Source: CALJIC01 sp039805565
GTDB lineage: Bacteria; Chloroflexota; Chloroflexia; Chloroflexales; Roseiflexaceae
DNA length: 54,543 nt
NCBI GenBank assembly: GCA_039805565.1
Contig: JBDLTZ010000191.1
Location: forward strand, 1-54,543
Direction of reading: 5' to 3'
Made by a program: the position numbers and the translations under genes. Positions within the stretch are counted from its first letter, which is position 1. The number at the start of each line of letters is the position of its first letter. Shown here in pieces: positions 33,740-42,417 of the stretch. The notes beneath the pieces are model-generated. The model saw only the letters and a list, made by a program, of their open reading frames with translations, did no database searches and had not been told where the DNA came from.

Positions 33740-33994
33740 ATGGAGTGGGAACATCGTCTCTGCCCCGACCGGGCCTGCAACGAGTCATGGCACGTCGCCT
33801 CGGACGGCCGTGGCTATAACGTGTGGTACGTGGCCCGCGAGCCGGGCGCCTGCCCGACGGTTGTCGCGGCGAGCGAGCCGGTCTGCCCGAAGTGCGGCGC
33901 GACGCTGATGACGGTGCTGGAGTTGGAGGGCGGCTTCGGCCACCTCGAGGCGCTCGAGGTGGGTAAGGTGTTTGACTACGCCCGCAGCCTATGA
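33740..33994 (+). CDS. Small zinc-ribbon protein (84 aa)
   Basis: An 84-aa protein starting MEWEHRLCPDRACNESWHVA. Four Cys in two pairs (CPDRAC near residues 8-13, CPKCG near residue 54) can hold one zinc, forming a ribbon of the type found in short regulatory or RNA-binding proteins. Start ATG 33740 has GGAGG eight bases upstream; a longer frame from 33644 lacks one. The spacing between the Cys pairs is large (about 40 residues) with a Tyr/Trp-rich middle (GRGYNVWYVAREPGA). No family is recognised. The stop overlaps the first unit of a heptamer array. Confidence 0.65.
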   Translation: MEWEHRLCPDRACNESWHVASDGRGYNVWYVAREPGACPTVVAASEPVCPKCGATLMTVLELEGGFGHLEALEVGKVFDYARSL

Positions 33995-34192
33995 GTCTCG
34001 AGTGTTGATTCTTGAGTGTTGAGTCTTGAGTCTTGAGCGATGCTCTTAGGACCCAAGACTCGCTCCTCAAGACCCAAGGCGCGCTCCTCAGGACCCAAGG
34101 CTCACTCCCCACAGCTCGCTCCTCAAGACCCGAGATTCGCTCCTCCGACTTGCTCCTCACGACTCGCTCCTCCTCGCTCCTCCGGCCCGGAT
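33993..34192. repeat. Long heptamer array with 21-bp higher-order units
   Basis: From 33993 seven perfect-phase heptads follow consensus GAGTSTT, including the stop TGA of the previous gene. From about 34042 the units become GACCCAA, GACTCGC, TCCTCAA in a 21-bp (three-heptad) order repeated about four to five times with decay. The first half is the complement of the second in part (GAGTCTTG/CAAGACTC), so folding is likely. Confidence 0.85.
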
Positions 34193-34236
34193 TGTGCTAC
34201 ATCCCCAGCATCGCTTTGTTTCGGCAGGATGACACG

Positions 34237-35652
34237 ATGCGCTACACCGACCACCTGCGGCAGTTCATGGACGGTGAGGGCCGCCTGAACGACTTCCTCG
34301 CCCTGCGCGGTAGCCGCCTGATCTTCGGCGGGCGCGTGGACCTGCTGGACCTGACAGCGGACCACGGCGCGCCGCTCGAGGTCGCGCTCTGCCCGCAGAT
34401 CACGCGGCGCGTCCACGAGATGCAGGCCGCCTTCGATGCCGCGGCCCGCGCCACCGGCTATCGCGGCGGCTTCCTGTACGCCTACGCCACCAAGGCCAAC
34501 TTTGCCCGCGAGGCCACCGGCACCGCTGTGGCGTCCGGCGCCCACTACGAGACCTCCTCGGCCTTCGACGTGCGCATCGCCCGCCGCCTCTGGGAGGAGG
34601 GGCTGCTACCGCCCGACCGGCTGGTGATCTGCAACGGCTCGAAGGAACCGGCCTACATCAGGGCCATCCTCGATCTGCGGCTGGCGGGCTTCGCGAACGT
34701 GGTGCCGGTGCTGGACGACCCGCTGGAGCTCGAGGCGCTGATCGACTGCCCGGAGCCGCTGCTGCTGGGCGTGCGCGAGCGCAAGGACGCCGACGACATC
34801 GCCTCGGGGGCCACCTACGGCTACGACCGCTTCGGCATGCTTCCGGACGAGCTCGAGGCGGTGGCGCGCCGCGTGGCCGGGACCGGCCACCGGCTGGCGC
34901 TCTACCACTCGATGGTCGGCAGCCAGCTCGACGACACCGCCTTCTTCGTGCGCGAGATCCGCGAGTCGCTCGAGGGGTTCGCCCGGCTGCGCCCGCACGC
35001 GCCCCACCTGGAGTACTTCGACTTCGGCGGCGGCGTGCCCACCGGGGCCTACCACCTGGGCTTCGCCTTCGACTACGCCGCGTTCGCCGCCGAGCTGCAG
35101 CGCATGGTGGCCGCCCTGTGCGACGCGCGCGGCCTGCCGCACCCGCACCTCGTGGGGGAGTTCGGGCGCTACACCGTGGCCGACCACGGCGCGCACGTCT
35201 TCCGGCTGGGGCGGCTGAAGCGCGGCCACGCCGGCGCCCCGCCCTGGTACCTGCTCGACGGCAGCCTGATGGTGGCGCTGCCGGACATCCTGATCGTCAA
35301 GGGGCAGCAGTTCATCTGCCTGGCGCTGAACCACCTCGGGGCCGAGGCCGGTCCGGTGGTGCTCGGCGGGCGGCGCACCTGCGACTCGGACGACTTCTAC
35401 CCGCGCGAGGGCGACCCGCCGCTGGTGCTGCCGCTGGTGAGGCCTGAGGACCTGGCGCGCGAGCCGCTGCTGGTAGCTTTCTTCGGCACCGGCGCGTACC
35501 AGGCCATGCTCAGCGGCGAGGGCGGCGCGCACCACTGCCTCGCGCCCGAGGCGCCCAAGGTGATCCTCGAGGAGCGCGGCGGCGCCCTGGTGGCCAGCGT
35601 GACCCCCGAGCAGACCATGGGCGACGTGCTGGCCGAGCTGGGGTACCGGTAG
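34237..35652 (+). CDS. Arginine-decarboxylase-like PLP enzyme (alanine-racemase fold)
   Basis: A 471-aa fold-type III decarboxylase. The PLP lysine is in YAYATKANFAREA; the conserved VICNGSKEPAYI, HSMVGSQLDDTAFF and EYFDFGGGVPTGAY correspond to the SpeA-type phosphate-binding and substrate blocks, and GGRRTCDSDDF is the active-site Cys motif of the partner subunit. SpeA makes agmatine from arginine for polyamines; ornithine, diaminopimelate or carboxynorspermidine decarboxylase activity is also possible. At 471 residues it is shorter than classical SpeA (about 630). ATG 34237 follows GGCAGGAT. It is isolated between a heptamer array and a transport lipoprotein. Confidence 0.85.
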   Translation: MRYTDHLRQFMDGEGRLNDFLALRGSRLIFGGRVDLLDLTADHGAPLEVALCPQITRRVHEMQAAFDAAARATGYRGGFLYAYATKANFAREATGTAVASGAHYETSSAFDVRIARRLWEEGLLPPDRLVICNGSKEPAYIRAILDLRLAGFANVVPVLDDPLELEALIDCPEPLLLGVRERKDADDIASGATYGYDRFGMLPDELEAVARRVAGTGHRLALYHSMVGSQLDDTAFFVREIRESLEGFARLRPHAPHLEYFDFGGGVPTGAYHLGFAFDYAAFAAELQRMVAALCDARGLPHPHLVGEFGRYTVADHGAHVFRLGRLKRGHAGAPPWYLLDGSLMVALPDILIVKGQQFICLALNHLGAEAGPVVLGGRRTCDSDDFYPREGDPPLVLPLVRPEDLAREPLLVAFFGTGAYQAMLSGEGGAHHCLAPEAPKVILEERGGALVASVTPEQTMGDVLAELGYR

Positions 35653-35657
35653 GAGCC

Positions 35658-35685
35658 GAACGCTGAAACCTGAATGGGGAACACC
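35658..35685. repeat. Heptamer repeat GAAnnnT-like, four units
   Basis: GAACGCT, GAAACCT, GAATGGG, GAACACC, immediately upstream of the ATG at 35687; the third and fourth units also serve as the ribosome site. Confidence 0.55.
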
Positions 35686-35686
35686 C

Positions 35687-37375
35687 ATGGACAGACACCT
35701 CCTGCGGGCGCCGCTGGCGCTCCTGCTGATGCTCGCGCTCGCCGGCTGCGGCGTACTGGAGGCGCTCCAGCCCACCCCACCGCCGGTGATCCTGATCGCT
35801 ACGCCCTCGCCGGCGGGAGATCCGGCGCCCGAGACACCGGCGACGCGCGTGCTGGCGACGATCGAGCCGGGCGGCGCCACGGCGGGCCCCGAGCGCGGGC
35901 CCACCGCCCAGCCGCAGCCGAACGCCACGATCGCTCCGGGGGGCGGAGAGGCCACTCCCGCCCCGGCGGAGGGCCAGGGCGGCGTTGTCACATTCGCCTT
36001 CGACAGCTTCCCGAGCTACTTCCCCGGCGTCATCGCCGAGGTACGCGGGCTTATGGCACAGCGCGGCTACGAGCTCGAGCTGGTGCCGTTCGGGCTCGGC
36101 GGACAGAACGACTTCTCCGAGGAGGAGCGCTTCGCGCGGCTGCGCTCCGGCGAGTGGGACGTGCTGGCCACCACGCTGGACGGGTTCGCGCGCCAGGGCG
36201 ACCCGGCGATCGGGGCGATCACCGCCGTGGTGGACGAGAGCGCGGGCGCCGACAAGCTCGTGGCGCGCCAGGGGATCGCGACGATCAACGAGCTGCGGGG
36301 GCAGCGCATCGCCTACAGCGAGGGGAGCGTCGGCGAGTTCTTCCTGTACTACGCGCTCAATCTGGCCGGCCTGCGGCCTGGCGACGTGACGCTGGTGGCG
36401 CGCCCGACGGTGGCCACGGCGGTACAGGCCTTCGTGGCCGGCGAGGCCGACGCGGTCTCGGCCTGGGAGCCGGACGTGCAGGCCGCCGAGCAGGCCGGTG
36501 GGCAAGTGTTGATCGCGTCCGACCAGCTGCGGGCCATCCTCGACGTGCTGGTGACCTCGCGCCAGTCGATCGACACCGAGGCGCCGGCGGTGCAGGCCTT
36601 TCACGATGCGTGGTTCGAGGCGCTGAAGCTCATGACCGATGACCCGGAGTCTGCCGGGCAGGCGGTGGTGGAGTGGGGCAACGGCGATTGGTCGGCGATC
36701 GAGCAGCCGGGCGACCTGGCGGCGTCGCTCGAGACCCTGGCGCAGGCGACGCTGGGCGCGAACCAGATCGCCTTCCGCACGCCGGACATCCTGGTGAGCC
36801 GCATCCGCCAGGCGCAGGAGGTGTGGACCGGCGCGGGCGTGAGCGTGCCGCAGGGAGACTTCACGCAGATGGTGGACGGGCGCTTCGTGGCGGCCTCGGC
36901 GCGCGACCCGGCGCTCTTCTCGGCGCAGCCGCCGGTCAACAGCTCATTTCTGCTCACCTCGCGCGTGGACCTGCCGCAGCTCTCCGAGCAGGAGGCGCAG
37001 CAGGCCGAGGCGGTTGTGCAGCTGCCGATCGAGCAGGTCGACTTCGAGCCGGACAGCCTGCGCCTCACCGAGCAGGCCCGCCGCGATCTGACCGATCAGG
37101 TGCTGCCGGTGCTGCGGAGCTCGACGCTCTACCTGCGGATCGAGGGGAGCTCGGCCTGGCCTGGGCCGGAGGGGCGCTTCTCGGCCGAGGAGATCCGCTC
37201 CTTCGCGCGGGATCGCGCCACGAGCGTGGCGACCTTCCTGAGCCAGCAGGGGATCAACCCCAGCCGGCTGATCATCGGCACCCTTGAGCCGAAGTTCCCC
37301 AACAGCCTGGACGAGGCCCAGCTGGTGCAGGACCGCATCGTGCGCTTCACGCTGGTGACGCCGGGCGGGCGGTGA
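35687..37375 (+). CDS. Substrate-binding lipoprotein fused to an OmpA-like domain
   Basis: A 562-aa exported protein. Signal peptide with lipobox LAGC (Cys21), then a Thr/Pro/Gly linker of about 80 residues. Residues about 95-350 form a type II periplasmic-binding fold of the NitT/TauT (SsuA/THI5-like) group: VVTFAFDSFPSYFPGVIAEV, ELRGQRIAYSEGSVGEFFLY, VATAVQAFVAGEADAVSAWE. After about residue 440 comes an OmpA/MotB-type peptidoglycan-binding domain (QVDFEPDSLRLTEQARRDL ... SVATFLSQQGINPSRLI). No permease or ATPase gene adjoins, so it may be a sensor or wall-anchored binding protein rather than a transporter part. Confidence 0.85.
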   Translation: MDRHLLRAPLALLLMLALAGCGVLEALQPTPPPVILIATPSPAGDPAPETPATRVLATIEPGGATAGPERGPTAQPQPNATIAPGGGEATPAPAEGQGGVVTFAFDSFPSYFPGVIAEVRGLMAQRGYELELVPFGLGGQNDFSEEERFARLRSGEWDVLATTLDGFARQGDPAIGAITAVVDESAGADKLVARQGIATINELRGQRIAYSEGSVGEFFLYYALNLAGLRPGDVTLVARPTVATAVQAFVAGEADAVSAWEPDVQAAEQAGGQVLIASDQLRAILDVLVTSRQSIDTEAPAVQAFHDAWFEALKLMTDDPESAGQAVVEWGNGDWSAIEQPGDLAASLETLAQATLGANQIAFRTPDILVSRIRQAQEVWTGAGVSVPQGDFTQMVDGRFVAASARDPALFSAQPPVNSSFLLTSRVDLPQLSEQEAQQAEAVVQLPIEQVDFEPDSLRLTEQARRDLTDQVLPVLRSSTLYLRIEGSSAWPGPEGRFSAEEIRSFARDRATSVATFLSQQGINPSRLIIGTLEPKFPNSLDEAQLVQDRIVRFTLVTPGGR

Positions 37376-37393
37376 GGGAGCTTCCTCACCGCC
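37368..37393. terminator. Terminator overlapping the stop codon
   Basis: GGCGGTGAGG pairs with CCTCACCGCC around GAGCTT; the stop TGA of the previous gene (37373-37375) lies within the first arm. Confidence 0.65.
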
Positions 37394-37406
37394 GGCGCGA
37401 GCGACG

Positions 37407-37571
37407 TCACGCCCCGCCTCGGAGGCTCATGACGCCCAGCCCGACGAGGCAGATCGCCGCGCCCGCGACTGTGGTCCAGTGCAGCCGCTCGCCGAGAAAC
37501 AGCGCGCCAACCGCGGCGAGCGCGACAGTCGCCAGCACGTTGACCACCAGCGCGCCGGCTGATGCCCACAC
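37407..37571 (-). pseudogene. C-terminal fragment of a DMT/SMR-type transporter
   Basis: About 54 residues match the last two helices of a small drug/metabolite transporter: VWASAGALVVNVLATVALAA, then GALFLGERLHWTTVAGAAIC and LVGLGVMSL. The FGER-like motif between helices is typical of EamA/SMR proteins. Everything before VWAS is unrelated or frameshifted, and the frame's upstream ATG yields Arg-rich nonsense. It is a remnant, not a functional gene. Confidence 0.7.
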
Positions 37572-37671
37572 CGTACTGTCGCCTGATTGTCCAGCGCGCG
37601 GGCGTGTGCGCGCTGCTGGAGGTCGCCGCTCTGCGAAACGGCGATCTGACAACAAGGCCGACGTGTATCTG

Positions 37672-38085
37672 CTATGCGGCAAGGTGGCGCCCAGGCGCAA
37701 GCTCAATCAGATCCCAGCGTGTGCCGTAGAGATCCTCGAAGACGGCGACAAGGCCGTAGCTCGCGTGCTTCGGCTCGCGCACGAAATGCACGCCGCGGGC
37801 GCGGAAGGCGTGGTAATCGCGCCAGAAGTCGTCGGTGCCCAAGAAGAGGAACACCCGCCCGCCGGCCTGATCGCCAATGCATCGCTCTTGCTCCGTGGTT
37901 GCGGCGCGGGCCAGGAGCAACGTCGTGCCGCGCCCGCCCGGCGGAGCCACCACAACCCATCGTTTGTCCTGCTCGGGCTGATAGGTGTCCTCGATCAGGT
38001 CGAAGCCGAGTTTCTCTGTGTAGAAGGTGATCGCCTCGTCGTAGTCACGGACGATCAGGGCGACGTGGATGATTGTCTGGCGCAT
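37672..38085 (-). CDS. VOC-superfamily (glyoxalase/bleomycin-resistance-like) protein
   Basis: A 137-aa metal-dependent fold made of two beta-alpha-beta-beta-beta units: IIHVALIVRDYDEAITFYTE with His7 as the first metal ligand, and later VFEDLYGTRWDLIEL with the terminal Glu ligand. The family covers glyoxalase I, dioxygenases and antibiotic-binding proteins; members this short with unadorned sequences are usually annotated by fold only. Its start overlaps the upstream endonuclease remnant by 31 bp, so the two may have been joined by a deletion. Confidence 0.85.
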   Translation of the reverse strand: MRQTIIHVALIVRDYDEAITFYTEKLGFDLIEDTYQPEQDKRWVVVAPPGGRGTTLLLARAATTEQERCIGDQAGGRVFLFLGTDDFWRDYHAFRARGVHFVREPKHASYGLVAVFEDLYGTRWDLIELAPGRHLAA

Positions 38086-38642
38086 CGGGAATGTTCCTGG
38101 AGTTCGTTGCTGTACTCAAAAGATTCTTGATGAATTGTCCCCGTCTGCACAATGACTTGGCGTGTGTCGGGAGCAAAGTAATGCTCGATTAGTACTGTTC
38201 GCAGCGTGTCGCGCTTGTCCGGATACTGAATAAGGCGAAAAAGATCTTCATCAAGCTTTGCGCCGACGACAAGTTCACGCAGTACGCGTAATGAGCGGAT
38301 GGGCGATGAGACTTGCAGTGCTTTATCCATGCCCGGCTGCGGTATAAGGTGCCAGAACCTATCGCTCTTCAAATGATAAAAGGGCATCACGGGGTTGGCT
38401 TCCCGCTCTGAGCCCATCACTTTTAACCAGTATAGGTCGAAGGCATCGAGCAGGTTAGCTTTGAACTCGATGAAGTTCGTCACAATTTGATGCTGAGCAA
38501 CGAGATCGAGAACAGCGAGCAGCAACAACGGCTTGTGCGGCGCCCGGCCATTTGTTGCCTCTGGGTAGCGCCCTGGGACTCGATCTACCCTGAGTTCTGC
38601 AAAGACTCTCTGGTAGTTATCGAGCAAGAGTTTGTCCTGCAT
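38055..38642 (-). pseudogene. HNH endonuclease truncated before the HNH domain
   Basis: A 195-aa frame. Its N-terminal half matches the head domain of McrA-type HNH endonucleases (GRAPHKPLLLLAVLDLVAQH, FYHLKSDRFWHLIPQPG, RTVLIEHYFAPDTRQVIV). In full-length family members the segment corresponding to HQESFEYSNELQ is followed by the Cys/His-rich HNH nuclease core; here the frame runs out into ELQEHSRCARQSSTSP and the next gene. Base composition is clearly more AT-rich than the surroundings, which suggests recent acquisition. An alternative GTG start at 38660 exists. If expressed, it could bind modified DNA but not cut. Confidence 0.65.
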
Positions 38643-38928
38643 AGCGACCTCAGATAGCACAGTTTCCTATCTCGGTGACTTCAACGAAGGTATCACATCT
38701 TCTTGTAGATTATCGTGTCGGTGGGGACAGTTGGCAAACCTGTGGGAGCGTTGTATCTCGCGGCGAAAGATGCTCTGCTCGGCACTGAAACGCTTTCAGT
38801 AGAGCGGCTTTGTGGCGGTAGAGCGGTGAAGTCGTGCTCATTGCCCTTTTCATCGGGGCGCAGCGGCCGGAAGGCGCGTCCGCGCGGTGGTGTATGGGAC
38901 GCGCCCCCTCAGAATAGCAACACCTCAC
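38643..38928. other. Lower-GC intergenic region
   Basis: No gene is supported. The part next to the endonuclease remnant is AT-richer. A small hairpin ACTGAAA-CGC-TTTCAGT lies at 38784-38800. The plus-strand frame 38715-38996 has no ribosome site. Confidence 0.5.
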
Positions 38929-38971
38929 AGCGTGAGGGGTCCGGGGCTGAAGGCCCTGGGCCCCTCACGCT
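38929..38971. terminator. Terminator after the threonine dehydratase gene
   Basis: AGCGTGAGGGG (38929-38939) pairs with CCCCTCACGCT (38961-38971); inner GGGGCT/AGGCCC pairing extends it. It lies 13 bp beyond the minus-strand stop at 38984. Confidence 0.7.
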
Positions 38972-38983
38972 CGTCCGAGGCTC

Positions 38984-39952
38984 CTACCCGCCGTAGGCGG
39001 CGAACACGCTCTCGGCCGCCGCGTTGCCGCCGCACACCACCGCCGCGGGGCAGCGTGCGCCCGAGAGATCCACCGCGCCCGCCATGATGGCTGCCACCGC
39101 CGCCGCGCCGGCCGGCTCCACCAGCTGGTTACACTCGACCCACAGCCAGCGCATGGCCGCCACCATCTGCGCGTCCTCCACCAGCACCACCTCGTCCACG
39201 TAGCGCTGCGTGAGCGCCAGCGTCCGCTCGCTCACCGAGCGCGGCGCCAGCGTGTCGGCGATCGTGCGGACCTCTGGCAGCGGCGTGAGTGTGCCGGCCC
39301 GCAGGCTGTGCAGCATCGAGGGCGCGCCCACCGGCTCGATGCCCACCACGCGCACATCGGGCCGGCGCTGCTTGATGGCGGCCGCCATGCCGGCGATCAG
39401 CCCGCCGCCCCCGATCGCGATTAGCGCCACGTCCAGCTCCGGCAGATCGTCCAGCAGCTCCAGGCCGAGCGTCCCCTGGCCCTCCAGAGTGCGCACAGCG
39501 TCGAACGGGTGGATGTAGGGCATGCCCTCGGCGGTGGCGTGCTCGACCGCGCGGGCGTGCGCGTCGTCCCACGCGGCGCCGTGGCGCACCACGCGCGCGC
39601 CCCAGGCCTCGATGCGCGCCACGCGGTCGGCCGAGGCGCGCTCGGGGAGGTAGACCACCGCCGGGATGCCGAGGCGGCTCGCGCCGTAGGCCAGGGCCAG
39701 ACCGTGGTTGCCGCCGGAGGCCGCCACCACGCCCCTGTGGCGCTGCTCGTCGTCGAGCTGGAGCAGGTGGTTGAAGACGCCGCGGGCCTTGAACGAGCCG
39801 CTGACCTGGAGGTTCTCCAGCTTCAGGCGCAGGGCGGGGGGCGCGTCGGCGTGGGCGAGCGGCGCGGGCAGCAGCGGAGTGCGCCGGACGTGCGGCGCGA
39901 TCCGGGCGCGGGCGGCCGCGATCGACTCGATTGGGAGGGTTTCGTCTGTCAT
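38984..39952 (-). CDS. Threonine/serine dehydratase (PLP fold II)
   Basis: A 322-aa catabolic-type threonine ammonia-lyase, lacking the ACT domain. K55 in VSGSFKARGVFNHL is the PLP lysine; the phosphate loop is ASGGNHGLALAYG (GGNHG where 28910-29869 has SSGNHA); further blocks are ALIAIGGGGLIAGMAAAIKQ and AAAVAAIMAG. It is last in a minus-strand group with an MFS transporter, homoserine dehydrogenase and a DMT transporter, all of which fit homoserine/threonine handling. It starts 18 bp downstream of the MFS gene stop. Confidence 0.88.
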   Translation of the reverse strand: MTDETLPIESIAAARARIAPHVRRTPLLPAPLAHADAPPALRLKLENLQVSGSFKARGVFNHLLQLDDEQRHRGVVAASGGNHGLALAYGASRLGIPAVVYLPERASADRVARIEAWGARVVRHGAAWDDAHARAVEHATAEGMPYIHPFDAVRTLEGQGTLGLELLDDLPELDVALIAIGGGGLIAGMAAAIKQRRPDVRVVGIEPVGAPSMLHSLRAGTLTPLPEVRTIADTLAPRSVSERTLALTQRYVDEVVLVEDAQMVAAMRWLWVECNQLVEPAGAAAVAAIMAGAVDLSGARCPAAVVCGGNAAAESVFAAYGG

Positions 39953-39970
39953 GGCCGGTATGATACCACC

Positions 39971-41230
39971 CTACTGCGCCGGGGCCGGGCTGGGCGCCGG
40001 GGTCTGCGTGGCGCGCCCGATCCGCAGCGAGAGGCCCGCCGCCGCAACCGCCAGCACCCCGGCCGCCACGAACGTCAGCGCGTAGCCCCCGAGCGACTCG
40101 CGGGCCACGCCGCCTACCCAGGCTGCCATGGCCGCGCCCACCTGATGCGCGCAGAACACCCAGCCGAACACCGTCCCCACGTTGCGCCGGCCGAACGTGT
40201 CCGCCACCAGCGCCGTGGTCGGCGGCACCGTGGCGATGTAGTCCAGCCCGAACAGCACTGCGAACACCACCAGCCCTACTTCGTTCGTAGTGAACGGCAG
40301 CAGGAAGAGCGAGAGGCCGCGGAAGCCGTAGTACACAAACAGCAGCCGGCGCGGGTCGTAGCGGTCGGTCAGCCAGCCGGAGCCGATCGTGCCGACGAAG
40401 TTGAACAGGCCCATGAGTGAGAGCGTGCCGGCCGCCACCACCTGCCCGATGCCGTGGTCCACGGCGTGCGGGATGAAGTGGACGCCGATCAAGCCGTTCG
40501 AGGTGGCGCCGCAGACGAAGAAGGTGATTGCCAGCAGCCAGAAGGTGCTCGACCTCAGCGCGCGACCCATGACGCCTGCCTCGGGCGCCGCACGTGTGGC
40601 CGGCGCGTCGGCCGGAGCGCCGTAGGCCTGCTGACCCACGTCCGCCGGGTCGTCGCGCATGAGGAGCAGGATGGGCAGCAGCACTGCCGCGGCCACGACC
40701 CCCATCGCCAGAACGCTGATGCGCCAGCCGAAGGTGGCGGCCAGCCAGGCCAGGAGCAGCACGAAGATCAGCTGACCGGCCGAGGTGGAGGCGCCGAAGA
40801 GGCCCACCACCAGGCCGCGCCGCGCCACGAACCAGCGGTTCGCCACCGCCGCGCCGAGCACGGCCGAGGCCATGCCGGTGCCGAAGCCGCTCATCAGCCC
40901 CCAGAACAGGTACAGCTCCCAGCGCGAGGCCATGCGCGCGCTGAGGAGCATGCTCACCGCCACGACGGCCAGCCCTGCCAGCATCGTACGTCTGGGGCCG
41001 AAGCGGTCCATAAGAGTGCCGGCCAGCGGTGATGCCAGCCCGAACAGGAGGATGCCGAGCGACGCCGCGAGCGAGATCGCCGCCCGGTCGTCGCCGAAGT
41101 CGGGTAGCATCGGCACCAGAAAGACTCCTGGCGCCGAGCGCACCCCCGCCGAGACTACCAGCGTCAGTGCCGTGACCGCCACCACCACCCAGCCGTAGAA
41201 CAGTCTGCTTCGTATGGGCTGCTGCTGCAT
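39971..41230 (-). CDS. MFS transporter, oxalate/monocarboxylate-antiporter-like
   Basis: A 419-aa membrane protein with about twelve helices. It begins RLFYGWVVVAVTALTLVVSA, the typical start of the OxlT/monocarboxylate branch (FYGW near the N-terminus), and the MFS motif is LAGTLMDRFGPRRTMLAGLA. The second half reads GSGWLTDRYDPRRLLFVYYG. Members carry organic anions or amino acids. Start ATG 41230 follows AAGGGGACGAC. It separates the homoserine dehydrogenase gene from the threonine dehydratase gene in the same direction. Confidence 0.88.
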   Translation of the reverse strand: MQQQPIRSRLFYGWVVVAVTALTLVVSAGVRSAPGVFLVPMLPDFGDDRAAISLAASLGILLFGLASPLAGTLMDRFGPRRTMLAGLAVVAVSMLLSARMASRWELYLFWGLMSGFGTGMASAVLGAAVANRWFVARRGLVVGLFGASTSAGQLIFVLLLAWLAATFGWRISVLAMGVVAAAVLLPILLLMRDDPADVGQQAYGAPADAPATRAAPEAGVMGRALRSSTFWLLAITFFVCGATSNGLIGVHFIPHAVDHGIGQVVAAGTLSLMGLFNFVGTIGSGWLTDRYDPRRLLFVYYGFRGLSLFLLPFTTNEVGLVVFAVLFGLDYIATVPPTTALVADTFGRRNVGTVFGWVFCAHQVGAAMAAWVGGVARESLGGYALTFVAAGVLAVAAAGLSLRIGRATQTPAPSPAPAQ

Positions 41231-41321
41231 GTCGTCCCCTTGAGGTGCCAGGAGGAGCGAGGCTCCTCCAGATAGTAAGGATATGCTCGGGCCTGCGCCC
41301 CACCCCTCCGCCAAACGGCGG

Positions 41322-42383
41322 CTACCGCCCAATAATATCGATCACATCGCGCAGCATGGCAGCCGCCGTCGGCACTGGGTCGGTCTCCTGGCTCGTGGCG
41401 GCCGTGCGACCGGCGATGTCGCTGTAGTACACCACGCCCATCTCATCGCCGCCCATGCGCGCCAGCGGGTGCTCCTCGGGGAGCGCCGTGGGCCGCACGC
41501 TCAGGCGGAAGCGCCCGCCGTCGCGCTCGGCCAGGCCCAGCAGCACGATCTTCTCGCCGCGCCCGCGCGCCGCCAGGAGCTCGTCGGCCGTCAGGTGCGT
41601 GATGCCCGTCACCGCGACGTCGCGCACCGTCGCGGGCTGGCGCAGCACGGCGTTGGCCACGATCGTGAGCTTGTTGGCCGCGTCCCAGCCCTCAACGTCG
41701 AGCGACGGGTCGGTCTCAGCCAGGCCGCGGCGCTGCATCTCGGCCAGGGCGTCGGCGTAGCTCGCGCCCCCCTCCATCATGCGCAGGATGCCCTGGGTGG
41801 TACCGTTGAGCACCGCCTCCACGCGCTCAACCCGTGCGCCGGCCAGGTCGCGCCGGCCGATGTTGATCGTGGGCAGGGCCCCGCCGACGCAGGCGCTGAA
41901 GCGCAGCGCGGGCCAGTCCTTCGGGCTGCCGCGCTCGCCGCCGGCCTCGCCCATGTCGCTCAGCTCGGCCAGCTCGGCGTAGGCCAGCGCCAGCGGCGCC
42001 TTGTTGGCCAGCACGACGTGCATGCCGCGCCGCAGCGCCGCGAGGGCGATCGAGAGGCCCGGCTCGCCGGTCTGGAGGTTGACGGGGGTGGCTTCGAGGA
42101 GAAGCTCGGCCTCGGCGACGCGAACGATCTCCAGCGCCGCAACGCCGGGCCGGCCGGCGCCCGGCAAGGTGGCGACGCTGCGCCCGGCGCGCTTGGCGGC
42201 CAGCACGTCGGCGGGGGCGATGCCGGCCGGATCCAGCGCGGCTCCGCCCGAGTCTGCGGCGCCCACCAGGAGCAGCTCGGCGCCGTGGCGCTCGCGCAGC
42301 ACATCTGCCTGGCTCTCCATGAGCTGCAGGAAGCTCCGGCCCACGTTGCCCAGGCCGGCGATGATGATGCGGTAGGTTTTCAT
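41322..42383 (-). CDS. hom: Homoserine dehydrogenase (monofunctional, no ACT)
   Basis: A 353-aa NAD(P)-dependent enzyme converting aspartate semialdehyde to homoserine for threonine and methionine. The nucleotide fold begins YRIIIAGLGNVGRSFLQLM; the Lys-containing LANKAPLALAYAELAE and the NGTTQGILRMMEGGASYADA / AETDPSLDVEGWDAANKL blocks are the catalytic and substrate sites. Length equals the catalytic domain alone, so there is no C-terminal ACT feedback domain. ATG 42383 follows AAGGACCGC. A large imperfect hairpin (42418-42496) occupies its leader. Confidence 0.93.
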   Translation of the reverse strand: MKTYRIIIAGLGNVGRSFLQLMESQADVLRERHGAELLLVGAADSGGAALDPAGIAPADVLAAKRAGRSVATLPGAGRPGVAALEIVRVAEAELLLEATPVNLQTGEPGLSIALAALRRGMHVVLANKAPLALAYAELAELSDMGEAGGERGSPKDWPALRFSACVGGALPTINIGRRDLAGARVERVEAVLNGTTQGILRMMEGGASYADALAEMQRRGLAETDPSLDVEGWDAANKLTIVANAVLRQPATVRDVAVTGITHLTADELLAARGRGEKIVLLGLAERDGGRFRLSVRPTALPEEHPLARMGGDEMGVVYYSDIAGRTAATSQETDPVPTAAAMLRDVIDIIGR

Positions 42384-42417
42384 GCGGTCCTTATCTTCGA
42401 TTCTCGTCGAAATGCGG

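Noticed and set aside
33993..34236. N-terminal extension of the arginine-decarboxylase-like frame
   Set aside because: The extra residues are translated heptamer repeats (SLLKTQG-like) and lack a ribosome site; the enzyme starts at 34237.
38715..38996. 93-aa plus-strand frame before the threonine dehydratase terminator
   Set aside because: No start signal, composition from a hairpin repeat.
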